The notes beneath the pieces were generated by a model that worked only from the letters and a program-made list of their open reading frames with translations, made no database searches and had not been told where the DNA came from. Shown one piece after another: positions 24,545 through 32,877 of a DNA stretch of 64,000 bases. A program made the translations under genes and the position numbers. The number at the start of each line of letters is the position of its first letter. Positions within the stretch are counted from its first letter, which is position 1. The DNA is from Roseiflexus sp034432635 (GTDB lineage: Bacteria > Chloroflexota > Chloroflexia > Chloroflexales > Roseiflexaceae): contig DAOUBK010000064.1 in assembly GCA_034432635.1 (NCBI GenBank), positions 3,029-67,028 of the forward strand. Direction: 5' to 3'.

Positions 24545-25887
24545 AGGTTGCAATTATCGGTGCTGGGGTTGCGGGATTGACCGCCGCGTATGATCTGGCG
24601 CGCCGCGGTCACACGATCGTGGTCTATGAAGCGGCGTCGGTTGCGGGCGGGCTTGCTTCGGGGTTCCGCGATGAACGCTGGGAGTGGCCCCTCGAACGCT
24701 TCTACCATCACCTGTTCGAGAGTGATACCGCTATCAGAGCGCTGGTGCAGGAGATTGGCTTCGCTGACCGCCTCTTCTTCCGCCGACCGATCACGGCGCA
24801 GTGGTGGAATGGTCGTGCATATGCACTCGATGGTGTGCTGCCGGTGCTGCGTTTTCCGGCGGTGCCATTTGTCGATCGTCTACGTTTTGGGGTGGTCGCC
24901 GCGTACCTGAAATATGTTACCAACGACTGGCAGAAACTGGAAAAGGTGACCGCAGCGGAGTGGACATCGCGCTGGTGCGGGCCGCGTGTGTACCGCGAAA
25001 TCTGGCGTCCGCTACTGGAGGGCAAGTTTGGTCCGCATGCCGATGACGTCAACATGGCCTGGCTGTGGGCGCGTCTCAAGGCGCGCAGTTTCCGTCTCGG
25101 CTACTTCGTTGGCGGATTCCAGGCTTTCTGTGATGCACTGCTCGCACAGGTGCGCCGGCTGGGGGCAGTGGTGTATTTCGATGCACCCGTAGCGGCGCTC
25201 ACGCCACTCGACGATGACGTCTGGCAGGTGACAGCCGACGGCGCGCTGTCCGATGCAGCGGAGGATGTCGATGCGGTGATTGTCACCGGTTCACCGACGC
25301 TGCTGGCGCGTCTGGCGCCGCAACTACCCGCCGCTTATCTCAGCCATTTGCGCGCGCTGCGCTCCATGGGGGCAGTGGTGTTGACAATCGCGCTGCGGCA
25401 ACAGTTGTTGACCGACGGAACGTACTGGTTGATGCCCCCCAAACGTGAGTTCCCTTTCCTGGCGCTGGTCGAACACACGAACTTCATCGAACCATCACAC
25501 TACGGCGGCGACCATCTGGTCTACTGCGGCGATTATCTCGATCCCCACCACGAGTATTTCCGCATGACCGCCGAAGAACTGTTGCAACGATTTCTCCCAG
25601 CGCTGGCGCGGGTCAACCCACACATCGATCCGTCGTGGGTGCGGGGGTACTGGCTCCACCGCGAACCCTACGCGCAGCCCATCGTTCCGGTTGACCATGC
25701 GCGCAACATTCCACCACTGGCAACGCCGCTTCGCGGTCTGTTCTGGGCAAGTATGAGTCAGGTGTACCCCTGGGATCGGGGGACGAACTATGCCGTCGAG
25801 TTGGGGCGGCGCGTGGCGATGGAATGTCACCGATACGCCGGGATGCTCCGGTTGCACGGCGGCGGTGTGGCGCTGTGCTCGCAGTGA
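24541..25887 (+). CDS. FAD-dependent oxidoreductase (amine-oxidase / protoporphyrinogen-oxidase-like)
   Basis: The 448-residue flavoprotein opens with the dinucleotide-binding VAIIGAGVAGLTAAYDL and the VYEAASVAGGLASGF follow-up. The middle carries PLLEGKFGPHADDVNMAW, and the end has GLFWASMSQVYPWDRGTNYA, typical of a bacterial subgroup near UDP-galactopyranose-mutase-like and PPO-like enzymes found beside glycosyltransferases. The substrate is unknown; a lipid or sugar nucleotide is likely from context. It starts at GTG 24541 in a GTGA overlap with the flippase-like gene and ends in another GTGA overlap. Confidence 0.8.
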   Translation: MKVAIIGAGVAGLTAAYDLARRGHTIVVYEAASVAGGLASGFRDERWEWPLERFYHHLFESDTAIRALVQEIGFADRLFFRRPITAQWWNGRAYALDGVLPVLRFPAVPFVDRLRFGVVAAYLKYVTNDWQKLEKVTAAEWTSRWCGPRVYREIWRPLLEGKFGPHADDVNMAWLWARLKARSFRLGYFVGGFQAFCDALLAQVRRLGAVVYFDAPVAALTPLDDDVWQVTADGALSDAAEDVDAVIVTGSPTLLARLAPQLPAAYLSHLRALRSMGAVVLTIALRQQLLTDGTYWLMPPKREFPFLALVEHTNFIEPSHYGGDHLVYCGDYLDPHHEYFRMTAEELLQRFLPALARVNPHIDPSWVRGYWLHREPYAQPIVPVDHARNIPPLATPLRGLFWASMSQVYPWDRGTNYAVELGRRVAMECHRYAGMLRLHGGGVALCSQ

Positions 25888-26231
25888 AGGCCATGGCAGA
25901 CGCAACTACAGCCTGGATTACAGCCGCCGGCGGTGTGTTGATGATTGTGCTGGCAGTTTTGATGCCCCGGCTCCGTTTGCGCCTCGGCGGACGCCCCTGG
26001 GATGAAATGTTCCGCGATCTGCGCCTGCGACGCATCGCACGCATTCAGGAGCGCCTGGCGCAGGGATCGCTGGGGGCAATGGGGGCAGGGTTTCTGGTGT
26101 CCGGCGCCGGCGTTTTGCTGCGCCTTCCCCCTGTACTAGCACAACTCGTCGCTTCGATCTGCTATGGACTGGCGCTCGCCGGACTCGTGGTGCAGGTGGC
26201 GTTGATCATTCGCTCACGGCGGATCGAGTGA
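25884..26231 (+). CDS. Small two-helix membrane protein of unknown function
   Basis: The 115-residue protein has hydrophobic segments at roughly residues 8-25 and 70-105, with a charged middle (RLRRIARIQERLAQG). I do not recognise a family. The start is taken as GTG 25884 because it overlaps the preceding stop as GTGA, the same coupling as in the previous gene pair; ATG 25893 is the alternative. It is the third gene of the operon, so it may support the membrane step of that pathway. Confidence 0.6.
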   Translation: MKAMADATTAWITAAGGVLMIVLAVLMPRLRLRLGGRPWDEMFRDLRLRRIARIQERLAQGSLGAMGAGFLVSGAGVLLRLPPVLAQLVASICYGLALAGLVVQVALIIRSRRIE

Positions 26232-26251
26232 TCACGGTCTGGCTGCTGGTA

Positions 26252-26443
26252 TCAGAGTGGCAGACTCTCACGCCAGATGCGTCGCAGAAAAGGGTTCTGC
26301 GCTGCAAATTGTTGTTCCATTTCCGCCCGGGTGTAGACGAGCAGGTTGGTTCCACGATCCAGATCAAAATAAGGCAGGAAAGTAAGGTCCAGGTTACCCT
26401 GAGCAGACCAATCTGCTGGCAAGGTGGACTCAGCTGCGCGCAT
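26252..26443 (-). pseudogene. Probable C-terminal remnant of a nucleotidyltransferase-like protein
   Basis: The 63-residue frame ends NLLVYTRAEMEQQFAAQNPF and LRRIWRESLPL, which resembles the C-terminus of small MNT-type nucleotidyltransferases (a VVYTPEEF..NPFLR..REG pattern). The N-terminal catalytic GS...DxD is missing. It overlaps the next remnant by 14 bases in another frame. It could instead be a short genuine gene. Confidence 0.35.
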
Positions 26444-26765
26444 AGAGCACCTTTCCCCGCCGCATGATTTCCAGATAGAAAGGGTCTCCCTGCATCAACC
26501 GGTAAGCCAGTTCCTCAGGGGTCAGCACAAGTGGCGAGAAGGGCACTCGCCGTTCTGGATCCGCACCCAGCCGACGCGCGTGGACACGGCGCGCAAGAGG
26601 TGGCTCGTCGGTTTCTTTGATGATCAGCAGATCGATGTCGCTGTCTGCGTCTGGCTCTCCATACGCAAGGGAGCCGAACAGCACAATGTGCTGAGGCTAG
26701 TAGGCTTCGATGAGAGACTGGACGATCTGCTGAAGTGTATCCTGAATCTCTCTGACTAGATACAC
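26430..26765 (-). pseudogene. MNT-type nucleotidyltransferase with an internal stop
   Basis: A frame reading VREIQDTLQQIVQSLIEAY runs into TAG at 26697-26699, directly followed in frame by PQHIVLFGSLAYGE and then PDADSDIDLLIIKET. The catalytic GS-x10-DxD motif is intact, but the stop falls just before it, where family members have an uninterrupted ...YxPxxIVLFGS. Internal initiation at GTG 26684 would remove the first strand of the domain. The N-terminal limit is uncertain. Relatives act as antitoxins for HEPN proteins; no HEPN partner adjoins. Confidence 0.6.
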
Positions 26766-27116
26766 GGCACAACCATTGCAAGGATACTGGCATGAACTTT
26801 CGAGTTTTGCATCATTGTACACCGTTTTGGTCATTGCAGCGAGAAGCCGGCTACCTCGTTTGCCTGAAACTCCTGGATCAGCACGGAGCGCACCACAGGC
26901 GAGGCGCTCCCCCGCAAGCGAATAGATCGCTCTGCTCAGCACAATGTAGAACAGTTGACCGTCGGAATCACACACAACGGGTGCACGAGCAAGACGCCGC
27001 GCTCCTTACAGGGGCAGGTTTTTCGCAAAGCGCTGGGTTGCTGCGCTCGTGTCGGGGATCAGGAGATTCCCCCTTCGCCCCTGGAGGCGAAGGGGGTTGG
27101 GAGATAGGGGGTAACA
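26766..27116. other. Intergenic with a perfect GC-rich hairpin (27069-27096)
   Basis: The only clear structure is an 11-bp perfect stem CCCCCTTCGCC / GGCGAAGGGGG with loop CCTGGA, 21 bases beyond the acyltransferase stop. There is no U tract on the minus strand, so it is more likely a member of the GC-rich palindromes that recur near 1.35 kb and 37.4 kb than a classical terminator. The rest holds no credible gene. Confidence 0.5.
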
Positions 27117-28670
27117 TTACCCGAAAAAGATCGAGCGGCGCGTGGCGGTGCGCTCATCGAGCAGTGCCTGAATGCGGCGCTGAACGAGATTGTCGATCTG
27201 CGCCACAATCGTCGGATCGTCGGCAGCCTCAGCACCATAGGCGGATGGGTCAATCGGTGTGTCGAAAATGATCGACCATTTGCTCGGCAATGGTGCAATG
27301 CCCAGCAACCCAAACCACGGGAAGAGCGGCGTCAACGGGAAATAGGGCAGGTTCAGCAGTTGAGCCACCGGACGAACGTTGATGAGCATCGGGTAGATCT
27401 CTTCTGCGCCAATGACCGCAACCGGAATGATTAGCGCACCAACGCGCAATGCCGCCCGGATATACTCTCGCGCATCGAATCCGGTCAGGCGGTACCGATT
27501 CCAGAAGAGTTTCCCGGCGCCCTGCGCGCCTTCCGGAAAGGCGCAGACCAGATGCCCGTCCTCCAGCAGACGCGCAGCATTTTCCGGCAGCGCCGGCGCC
27601 TGACCGAACGCCGCAAGCGCCGGTGCGAGCCCCGGTGCATTTGTCATCCAGGGATCGTGGAGCGAACGCACCAGCCGCTGCGACGGATGATCTTCGAGGA
27701 CGGCGGTCGCAATCATTGCGCTATCCCACGGCAGCACACCGGAATGGTTCGCCAGCAGGAGCGCAGGTCCCTCATCGGGCACACCATCAAGACCCTCGCT
27801 TGTGACCCGCCACCAGGAACGGTAGAGAAACCCGGCGACCGGACGCACCAGTTCGATCAGTTCAGAGTCCATGCCATACGCATCGACGGCGAACTCACCA
27901 CGCAATCGACGCTGGATCAGCGCCGTCAGTTCGGTGACCTGGTACTGCAACACCATCGCAATGCCGCGCCAGAAGTCCGGGTCGAGGTAGTCGCTGTTGA
28001 ACACATTCTGGCGCAACGCAGTCACAACGTTATCGAGCGCTGGCGGACGCAGACGTTCCAGGTTCTCACGGATCAGACGCAACAGTTCGGCAGCCAGGTC
28101 GCGGGTTTCTGCCGATCCCTCGGTCTGATTACGGATCTCGACCTCGAGTTCCTGAACGGCGGCGGCAGTTTCGGCGCGCAGGGTCTCGACAGCATCAACG
28201 GAAACAGCCGAATCAGTAGTTGAGGTAACATCGATCTCTTCTTCTGGCGCGGATGCGGTATCGGCAGGGGCAACCGACCCGGTGGTTGAGGTGACATCGA
28301 TCTCTTCTTCCGGCGCGGGTGCGGTATCGGCGGTGGTTTCGACCGGCGCACCAGCCTCGTTCTGAACCGCAAACTGTTCTTCCACGGCAGGAACGGCGCT
28401 CGTTTCCTGAATGTCGCCGGCAGCCTGGATGCCATTGACGGGACGATCACCTGTATGTGCTTCTGGCGATTGTGACATATCCGCCTCCTGTGAGATGATT
28501 CGTGCGGTTATTTCGGAATGTTTGCCTGTTGATGCCCGCTTCCTGACCGAAGCGGCGCGTTTTTCGCTCTGCGGGAGTTTTGGCGCGCCGGAAAAGGGCG
28601 CTTTGCGTCTCCGGGAGCGATCAGCCGACGAGTCGGCATCGGGTGAGTTATCATCGTGTGGTTCCGCCAT
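27117..28670 (-). CDS. PlsC-like acyltransferase with long acidic N-terminal extension
   Basis: The 517-residue protein has a C-terminal acyltransferase domain (from about residue 270) with LLANHSGVLPWDSAM, the variant NHx6D motif of a glycerol-3-phosphate acyltransferase-like subgroup, and VCAFPEGAQG as the phosphate-binding block. The N-terminal 250 residues are hydrophilic and acidic, with a basic start (SRRRKAPFSG) and two copies of a 22-residue unit containing PEEEIDVTST. The ATG at 28670 follows AGAGGG. The SDR gene upstream ends 38 bases before, so the two are probably co-transcribed. Confidence 0.78.
   Translation of the reverse strand: MAEPHDDNSPDADSSADRSRRRKAPFSGAPKLPQSEKRAASVRKRASTGKHSEITARIISQEADMSQSPEAHTGDRPVNGIQAAGDIQETSAVPAVEEQFAVQNEAGAPVETTADTAPAPEEEIDVTSTTGSVAPADTASAPEEEIDVTSTTDSAVSVDAVETLRAETAAAVQELEVEIRNQTEGSAETRDLAAELLRLIRENLERLRPPALDNVVTALRQNVFNSDYLDPDFWRGIAMVLQYQVTELTALIQRRLRGEFAVDAYGMDSELIELVRPVAGFLYRSWWRVTSEGLDGVPDEGPALLLANHSGVLPWDSAMIATAVLEDHPSQRLVRSLHDPWMTNAPGLAPALAAFGQAPALPENAARLLEDGHLVCAFPEGAQGAGKLFWNRYRLTGFDAREYIRAALRVGALIIPVAVIGAEEIYPMLINVRPVAQLLNLPYFPLTPLFPWFGLLGIAPLPSKWSIIFDTPIDPSAYGAEAADDPTIVAQIDNLVQRRIQALLDERTATRRSIFFG
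28219..28350 (-). repeat. Tandem 66-base repeat coding for a 22-residue acidic unit
   Basis: Units start at 28219 and 28285 and share GTTGAGGT-ACATCGATCTC and GCGGTATCGGC with a few changes. The period is a multiple of three, so copy-number changes would keep the acyltransferase frame. Confidence 0.75.
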
Positions 28671-28708
28671 CGATATACCCTCTTCAGAGCGCGCAGTGTC
28701 CAGACGGA

Positions 28709-29647
28709 TCACGCAGTGACCGGGGCGATTTCGCGCAGTGTTTCATCGGGTTGGCGTTGCGGCGTCCAGTGAAGTTCACGCGCAGCCCGACGGATGTCAC
28801 CCACGCATGCGTGGGTCAGGTACTCAACCGGGAACGGTAGTGTGCCGATCAGCGCACGGATCGGCTCCAGAAACGACGCTGCTTGAAACGCAAAGGCGGG
28901 CAACGGCAGCGGTTGCCCGCCGGCGAGAAGGATCGCCTGTGACAGGATCTGCGGGGGATGGGCTGCGATATTGAAGGCGCCATCCACCTGATCGTTCAGT
29001 GCTGCAAGCGCCAGCGCCACTGCTGCATCGTGGATATGCAGCACCTGAATCCGAGGATCGAAACCGGCCAGCACCGGCGCGGGGCGACGGCTGAGAAACT
29101 GCACTACAGGTGAGCGCACACCGTTGCCGGCAACAGGTGCGCAGCGAATCATAACAATGCGCATATCGGGATGGCGTGCCTTGAAATCGCCAACCAACCG
29201 CTCGATCTCGATGTAATCCTGGAGCAAGCCAGGCGGTGCGCCTCCCGACAGCGGCGCAGATTCAGGGATGAAGGCCGGTGCATCGGGACGCGCACCGTAC
29301 ACCAGCAGACTGCTACGCATCACCACACGCGGCACTCCTGCAGCGTAACATGCCCCCAACACCTCGATAGTGCGGTACACATTGCCGCGACCGGTGATCT
29401 CGTAGGGAAGCACCTCCTCCTCGCCAGCAATGTCGAGGTGCACCACAACATCCACCCGCGCGGCGCGCATCATCGCGAGCAACGTTTCGCCGCGCATATC
29501 GCACACGCGCACCTCGACATCGGCAGGTGTGTATTCAGGGGCAACCCGCCCCACACCAACAACGCGCATATGGGGTTGTGATGCCAGAATACCAGCAACC
29601 AGGCTCCCCAGTACACTGCCAACACCGGTGACCAGCACTGTTGTCAT
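28709..29647 (-). CDS. NAD-dependent epimerase/dehydratase-like protein (extended SDR, active-site variant)
   Basis: The 312-residue protein has a Rossmann fold with VLVTGVGSVLGSLVA as the nucleotide-binding loop and SSLLVYG in the catalytic region. Where extended SDRs carry YxxxK, the sequence reads LLQDY before IEIERLV, so both catalytic Tyr and Lys appear to be missing. It may bind NAD without normal epimerase chemistry. The start ATG 29647 follows AGAGGTGAGC. The acyltransferase gene lies downstream on the same strand. Confidence 0.72.
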   Translation of the reverse strand: MTTVLVTGVGSVLGSLVAGILASQPHMRVVGVGRVAPEYTPADVEVRVCDMRGETLLAMMRAARVDVVVHLDIAGEEEVLPYEITGRGNVYRTIEVLGACYAAGVPRVVMRSSLLVYGARPDAPAFIPESAPLSGGAPPGLLQDYIEIERLVGDFKARHPDMRIVMIRCAPVAGNGVRSPVVQFLSRRPAPVLAGFDPRIQVLHIHDAAVALALAALNDQVDGAFNIAAHPPQILSQAILLAGGQPLPLPAFAFQAASFLEPIRALIGTLPFPVEYLTHACVGDIRRAARELHWTPQRQPDETLREIAPVTA

Positions 29648-29672
29648 GCTCACCTCTGTCAGGCTATGCCGG

Positions 29673-30056
29673 TTATGCCAGGCGCTGACGCAACCAGTGC
29701 TCAACTCCGCTGCGATCAAGATCGGAACTGGAAACGGAGCGCACCAGCCAGAGCAATTCCGCCTCAGCCACGTCGTTGCGCAGCGATGCATTGTTGAGGG
29801 TCAGAAAACGCAGCATGCAGAGCAGCGCCGTCGCTTCATTGGCGCTGACAAAGGGGCGGCTCTTGATCATCAGGAACATCAGCGCTGCAGCTTTACTCGG
29901 CAGATCGGGGTACAACTCCGCCTCGAAGAGCACCTGGCGCGGCGCCGTCACCACTGTCATCAACCGGTCGTGACTGGCGATCCCCAGGCGCCCGCCATAC
30001 CGCAAGACCGCATACGTATGCAGGTCCAGCACGTCGTCTTTCGTCAGATAGTGCAT
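29673..30056 (-). CDS. Doc-like Fic-fold protein with degenerate catalytic motif
   Basis: The 127-residue protein follows the Doc pattern: YLTKDDVLDLH, YGGRLGIASHDRL, LYPDLPSKAAALMFLMIKS. The Doc motif HPFxDGNKR is replaced by RPFVSANEA (residues 67-75), losing the catalytic histidine, the aspartate and the phosphate-binding Asn-Lys-Arg. It should therefore be unable to modify EF-Tu as Doc does. A small gene upstream at 30148-30384 may be the former antitoxin. ATG 30056 is preferred to the GTG three bases before it. Confidence 0.72.
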   Translation of the reverse strand: MHYLTKDDVLDLHTYAVLRYGGRLGIASHDRLMTVVTAPRQVLFEAELYPDLPSKAAALMFLMIKSRPFVSANEATALLCMLRFLTLNNASLRNDVAEAELLWLVRSVSSSDLDRSGVEHWLRQRLA

Positions 30057-30102
30057 CACTCAACACGTACTGCCCGTAGATATATGTCCCGCAACCCGCA
30101 GG

Positions 30103-30143
30103 CTCCTGGTTCCCGGTTCTCAGTTCTCGGTTCCCGTTCTCAG
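30103..30143 (-). repeat. GAACC/GAGAACC-rich interspersed repeat, copy 2
   Basis: On the minus strand it reads as tandem CTGAGAACGGGAACC-like words and matches 908-940 and 48477-48517. It separates the Doc-like gene from its presumed antitoxin gene. Confidence 0.65.
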
Positions 30144-30147
30144 CCCC

Positions 30148-30384
30148 TCACAGTCCTGCCAGTTCACGGAACATTTTATCGTACCGATCGCTCACACCAC
30201 GCGCCCATTCACGCAACTGCGGACTCATCGGGCGACGTAGCAACACCTCGTTCTCGGTGAAGATTAGTTCAACCAGTTCCTCATCGCCGAGTCCAACAGC
30301 GCGCAGCCATCCCTGGACCGTTTCCGGCAGATTCTCACGTTCGATAGTAAACGATCGTGGCAATGCTTCCTCCCCGTTTCCCAT
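30148..30384 (-). CDS. Small protein of unknown function, possible antitoxin partner of the Doc-like gene
   Basis: The 78-residue protein is acidic in the middle (LGDEELVELIFTENEVLLRR) and ends in a helical RVSDRYDKMFRELAGL-like tail (shown GVSDRYDKMFRELAGL). It looks like a short AbrB/Phd-length antitoxin but I cannot assign a family. Its position just upstream of the Doc-like gene on the same strand suggests a former toxin-antitoxin pair, now separated by a repeat element. No clear ribosome site precedes ATG 30384. Confidence 0.55.
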   Translation of the reverse strand: MGNGEEALPRSFTIERENLPETVQGWLRAVGLGDEELVELIFTENEVLLRRPMSPQLREWARGVSDRYDKMFRELAGL

Positions 30385-30430
30385 AGGTTGTACGCAACGT
30401 TTCTATCCGCCGTACAGTGCCGGTCATCTC

Positions 30431-31900
30431 TCAATCACGCGGACGCAGGTGGGGGAACAGGATGACTTCGCGGATACTTGGTTGATCGGTAAACAGCATT
30501 ACCGTCCGGTCGATACCGATACCCAACCCACCGGTCGGCGGCATACCATACATCAGCGCATTGAGAAAATCAACATCCATCTGCTGCGCCTCATCGTCGC
30601 CGGCATCATACGCGCGCCCCTGTTCCAGAAAACGCTGCTCCTGGTCGAGTGGGTCGTTCAATTCGGTAAACGCGTTGCCGACTTCCATGCCGGCCACGAT
30701 TGGCTCGAAGCGTTCCACCAGCAGCGGTTGGTCGGGACGGCGTTTTGCCAGCGGCGACAGCGCCACCGGATGATCGAGAACGAACGTTGGTTGAATCAAT
30801 TCTGGTTGCACATAGACGCTAAAAAGTTCGTCAACCTGTTTGCCCCAACTGGGTTTGAGATCGACCTTCAGCCCGGTTGTGCGGATTGCGTGTTGCAACG
30901 GTTCGAGTTCAGTGAGTTCGAGAATATCGATGCCGGTACACGCGGCAATCGCCGTCGGGATCGACACACGCTGCCATGCAGGACCGAAATCGATGGTGCG
31001 CCCCTGAAAGACAATCGTCGTGCTGCCAGCAACTTCCAGCGCCAGGGTACGGTACAGGTCTTCAACCAGGCGCATCATATCGTTGTAATCAGCATACGCC
31101 TGGTAACATTCCATCATCGTGAACTCAGGGTTATGGGTACGATCAACCCCTTCGTTGCGAAAAACCTTGCTGATCTCGTAGACGCGCTCAAAGCCGCCGA
31201 CAATCAGGCGCTTCAGGTAGAGTTCGACAGCGATGCGCAGGTAGAGATCCTGCTTCAACTGGTTATGGTGTGTAATGAACGGTCGAGCGGAAGCGCCGCC
31301 GTAGATCGGTTGCAGGGTTGGCGTTTCCACCTCGAGAAAGCCGTGGTCGTCGAGGAAGCGCCGCATCGTGCTGACGATCTTCGCGCGCGTGCGAAACACA
31401 TCGCGCACTTCAGGGTTGACAATCAGGTCGAGGTAGCGTTGGCGATGGCGCTCTTCGATGTCCGAAAGACCGTGCCACTTTTCCGGCGGCGGGTTGAGCG
31501 ATTTTGCCAGCACCCCCAGGCGCTCGACGAATACCGAAGGCTCGCCGCGCTGCGTGCGGCGCAACGTTCCGGTCGCTTCTACAATATCGAACGTATCGAG
31601 GTCGTCGCGAAACCGGTCGAACCATTCATCGCCAATGTCGCCACGACTAAGCCAGAGCTGGATGCGGCCCGATTCGTCTTCGATGTGGGCGAATGCCAGT
31701 TTGCCCAGGACACGCCGGGCTCCCACAATCCGGCCGGCAACGGTGACCCGTTCCCCGCGCTCCATCAACCAGTCGAAACCGGCAAGCACGGATCCGATGG
31801 TATGGGTGCGCCGGCTACGTGGCGGATATGGGTCGATACCGGCTGCGCGCAAGCGTTCCAGTTTTGCCAGGCGCTGTTGTTGCAGTTCGTTGAGTTCCAT
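30431..31900 (-). CDS. lysS: Lysyl-tRNA synthetase, class II
   Basis: The 489-residue enzyme charges tRNA-Lys. The N-terminal OB anticodon-binding domain (GRIVGARRVLGKLAFAHIED) is followed by the class II core: motif 1 around RTRAKIVSTMRRFLDDHGF, motif 2 FRNEGVDRTHNPEFTMME and motif 3 GLGIGIDRTVMLFT. All are intact and the length is standard. It has its own promoter upstream (31908-31935) and is separated from greA by a strong terminator. Confidence 0.95.
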   Translation of the reverse strand: MELNELQQQRLAKLERLRAAGIDPYPPRSRRTHTIGSVLAGFDWLMERGERVTVAGRIVGARRVLGKLAFAHIEDESGRIQLWLSRGDIGDEWFDRFRDDLDTFDIVEATGTLRRTQRGEPSVFVERLGVLAKSLNPPPEKWHGLSDIEERHRQRYLDLIVNPEVRDVFRTRAKIVSTMRRFLDDHGFLEVETPTLQPIYGGASARPFITHHNQLKQDLYLRIAVELYLKRLIVGGFERVYEISKVFRNEGVDRTHNPEFTMMECYQAYADYNDMMRLVEDLYRTLALEVAGSTTIVFQGRTIDFGPAWQRVSIPTAIAACTGIDILELTELEPLQHAIRTTGLKVDLKPSWGKQVDELFSVYVQPELIQPTFVLDHPVALSPLAKRRPDQPLLVERFEPIVAGMEVGNAFTELNDPLDQEQRFLEQGRAYDAGDDEAQQMDVDFLNALMYGMPPTGGLGIGIDRTVMLFTDQPSIREVILFPHLRPRD

Positions 31901-31907
31901 AGCGCCT

Positions 31908-31935
31908 ATGATACGCGATTATGGTTAAAACGCAA
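31908..31935 (-). promoter_or_regulatory. Probable promoter of lysS
   Basis: On the minus strand TTGCGT (31935-31930) and TATCAT (31913-31908) are 16 bases apart. The -10 is only 8 bases from the ATG, so the transcript would be nearly leaderless unless another promoter is used. Confidence 0.4.
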
Positions 31936-31993
31936 ACAGGGCGAGCGTGCCTCTCTGCCTGCGATTGACACATCACAAAGAATCCATCCTGGC

Positions 31994-32038
31994 AAAACGC
32001 GCGTGGATATCACCACTTTCGGGTGACATCCACGCGCG
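31994..32038 (-). terminator. Intrinsic terminator of greA
   Basis: A 16-bp stem with one mismatch (arms 31998-32014 and 32022-32038, core CGCGCGTGGAT / ATCCACGCGCG) has a 7-base loop and is followed on the minus strand by TTTT. It lies 30 bases after the greA stop. Confidence 0.8.
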
Positions 32039-32067
32039 GTCGGTGCATGGAACCGAACAACGTCGAA

Positions 32068-32541
32068 CTATTGGATAGCGACAATGGTTAGTTTCATGGT
32101 GCCAGAAGGAGTCTCGACCGTTACCTTCTGACGCGGGCGTTTGCCGAGGAGCGCCGAACCAATCGGCGACTCATTCGATATCTTGCCTTCGCTCGGTTTG
32201 GCTTCAGTGCTGCCGACAATCGTCCAGGTTTCTTCGCCGTCCTCGCCGTCGATACGCACTGTGACGCGTGAACCAATGCGAACTTCGTGATTGTCGCCGT
32301 TCTCCTCATCGATGATCTGGGCACGGGCAAGAATGCTCTTGATCTCGCGGATACGACCTTCGAGATGAGCCTGCTGGTTTTTGGCATCCTCGTATTCGCC
32401 GCTTTCGGAGATGTCGCCCAGTTCTTTTGCAGCATTGATACGCTCGGCAATCTCTTTGCGGCCTCTGGTGACAAGCTCTTCCAACTCGGCTTCGAGCCTG
32501 GCGCGCCCATCACGGGTGAGGTATGCTGGTTTGTCGCTCAT
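32068..32541 (-). CDS. greA: Transcription elongation factor GreA
   Basis: The 157-residue protein has the N-terminal coiled-coil of GreA, including LGDISESGEYEDAKNQQ with the acidic tip residues that stimulate RNA cleavage by stalled polymerase, and the C-terminal FKBP-like domain (SPIGSALLGKRPRQKVTVETP). The ATG at 32541 places the coiled-coil at the normal distance. A strong promoter at 32878-32906 implies a leader of about 330 bases containing a perfect inverted repeat at its 5' end. Confidence 0.95.
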   Translation of the reverse strand: MSDKPAYLTRDGRARLEAELEELVTRGRKEIAERINAAKELGDISESGEYEDAKNQQAHLEGRIREIKSILARAQIIDEENGDNHEVRIGSRVTVRIDGEDGEETWTIVGSTEAKPSEGKISNESPIGSALLGKRPRQKVTVETPSGTMKLTIVAIQ

Positions 32542-32842
32542 CGTTAGTGCCTTCTTCCGATTTCCTGCTGAGTCCGCTTGCGTCGCGGCTTCCGCCGCCA
32601 TCATGGAGCGGCATATCCGGTCCTGCGGGGCATAACCCACATGGCGCGTTCACACATACGCTCTCTGCTACGATGCCCAGGCGCACGTCGCAACAGACCC
32701 GACGCACAAGTGCGCCCGGTCGCCTCGTCGCCGGTTCTCCTGGAGAGGGAGACCCCAGCGTGTGTGGTCACCCGTCGCATCGTGTGCGTAAATGAAACGA
32801 CTGAGAGCATGCTCTCAGCCTGCCTGTCGGGTTTGCCCCAAC

Positions 32843-32869
32843 CCAACGTTATCTATTGCATAACGTTGG
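32843..32869. promoter_or_regulatory. Perfect inverted repeat at the greA transcription start (operator or 5' RNA hairpin)
   Basis: Arms CCAACGTTAT and ATAACGTTGG are perfectly complementary over 10 bp with a 7-base centre. The left edge of the promoter's -10 lies 9 bases away, so the element begins at about +2 of the greA transcript. It could bind a repressor or fold as a 5'-terminal mRNA hairpin. Confidence 0.6.
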
Positions 32870-32877
32870 CAATACTC

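Noticed and set aside
27069..27096. Classical intrinsic terminator after the acyltransferase gene
   Set aside because: The stem is perfect but no U tract follows on the minus strand; similar hairpins occur in repeats elsewhere.
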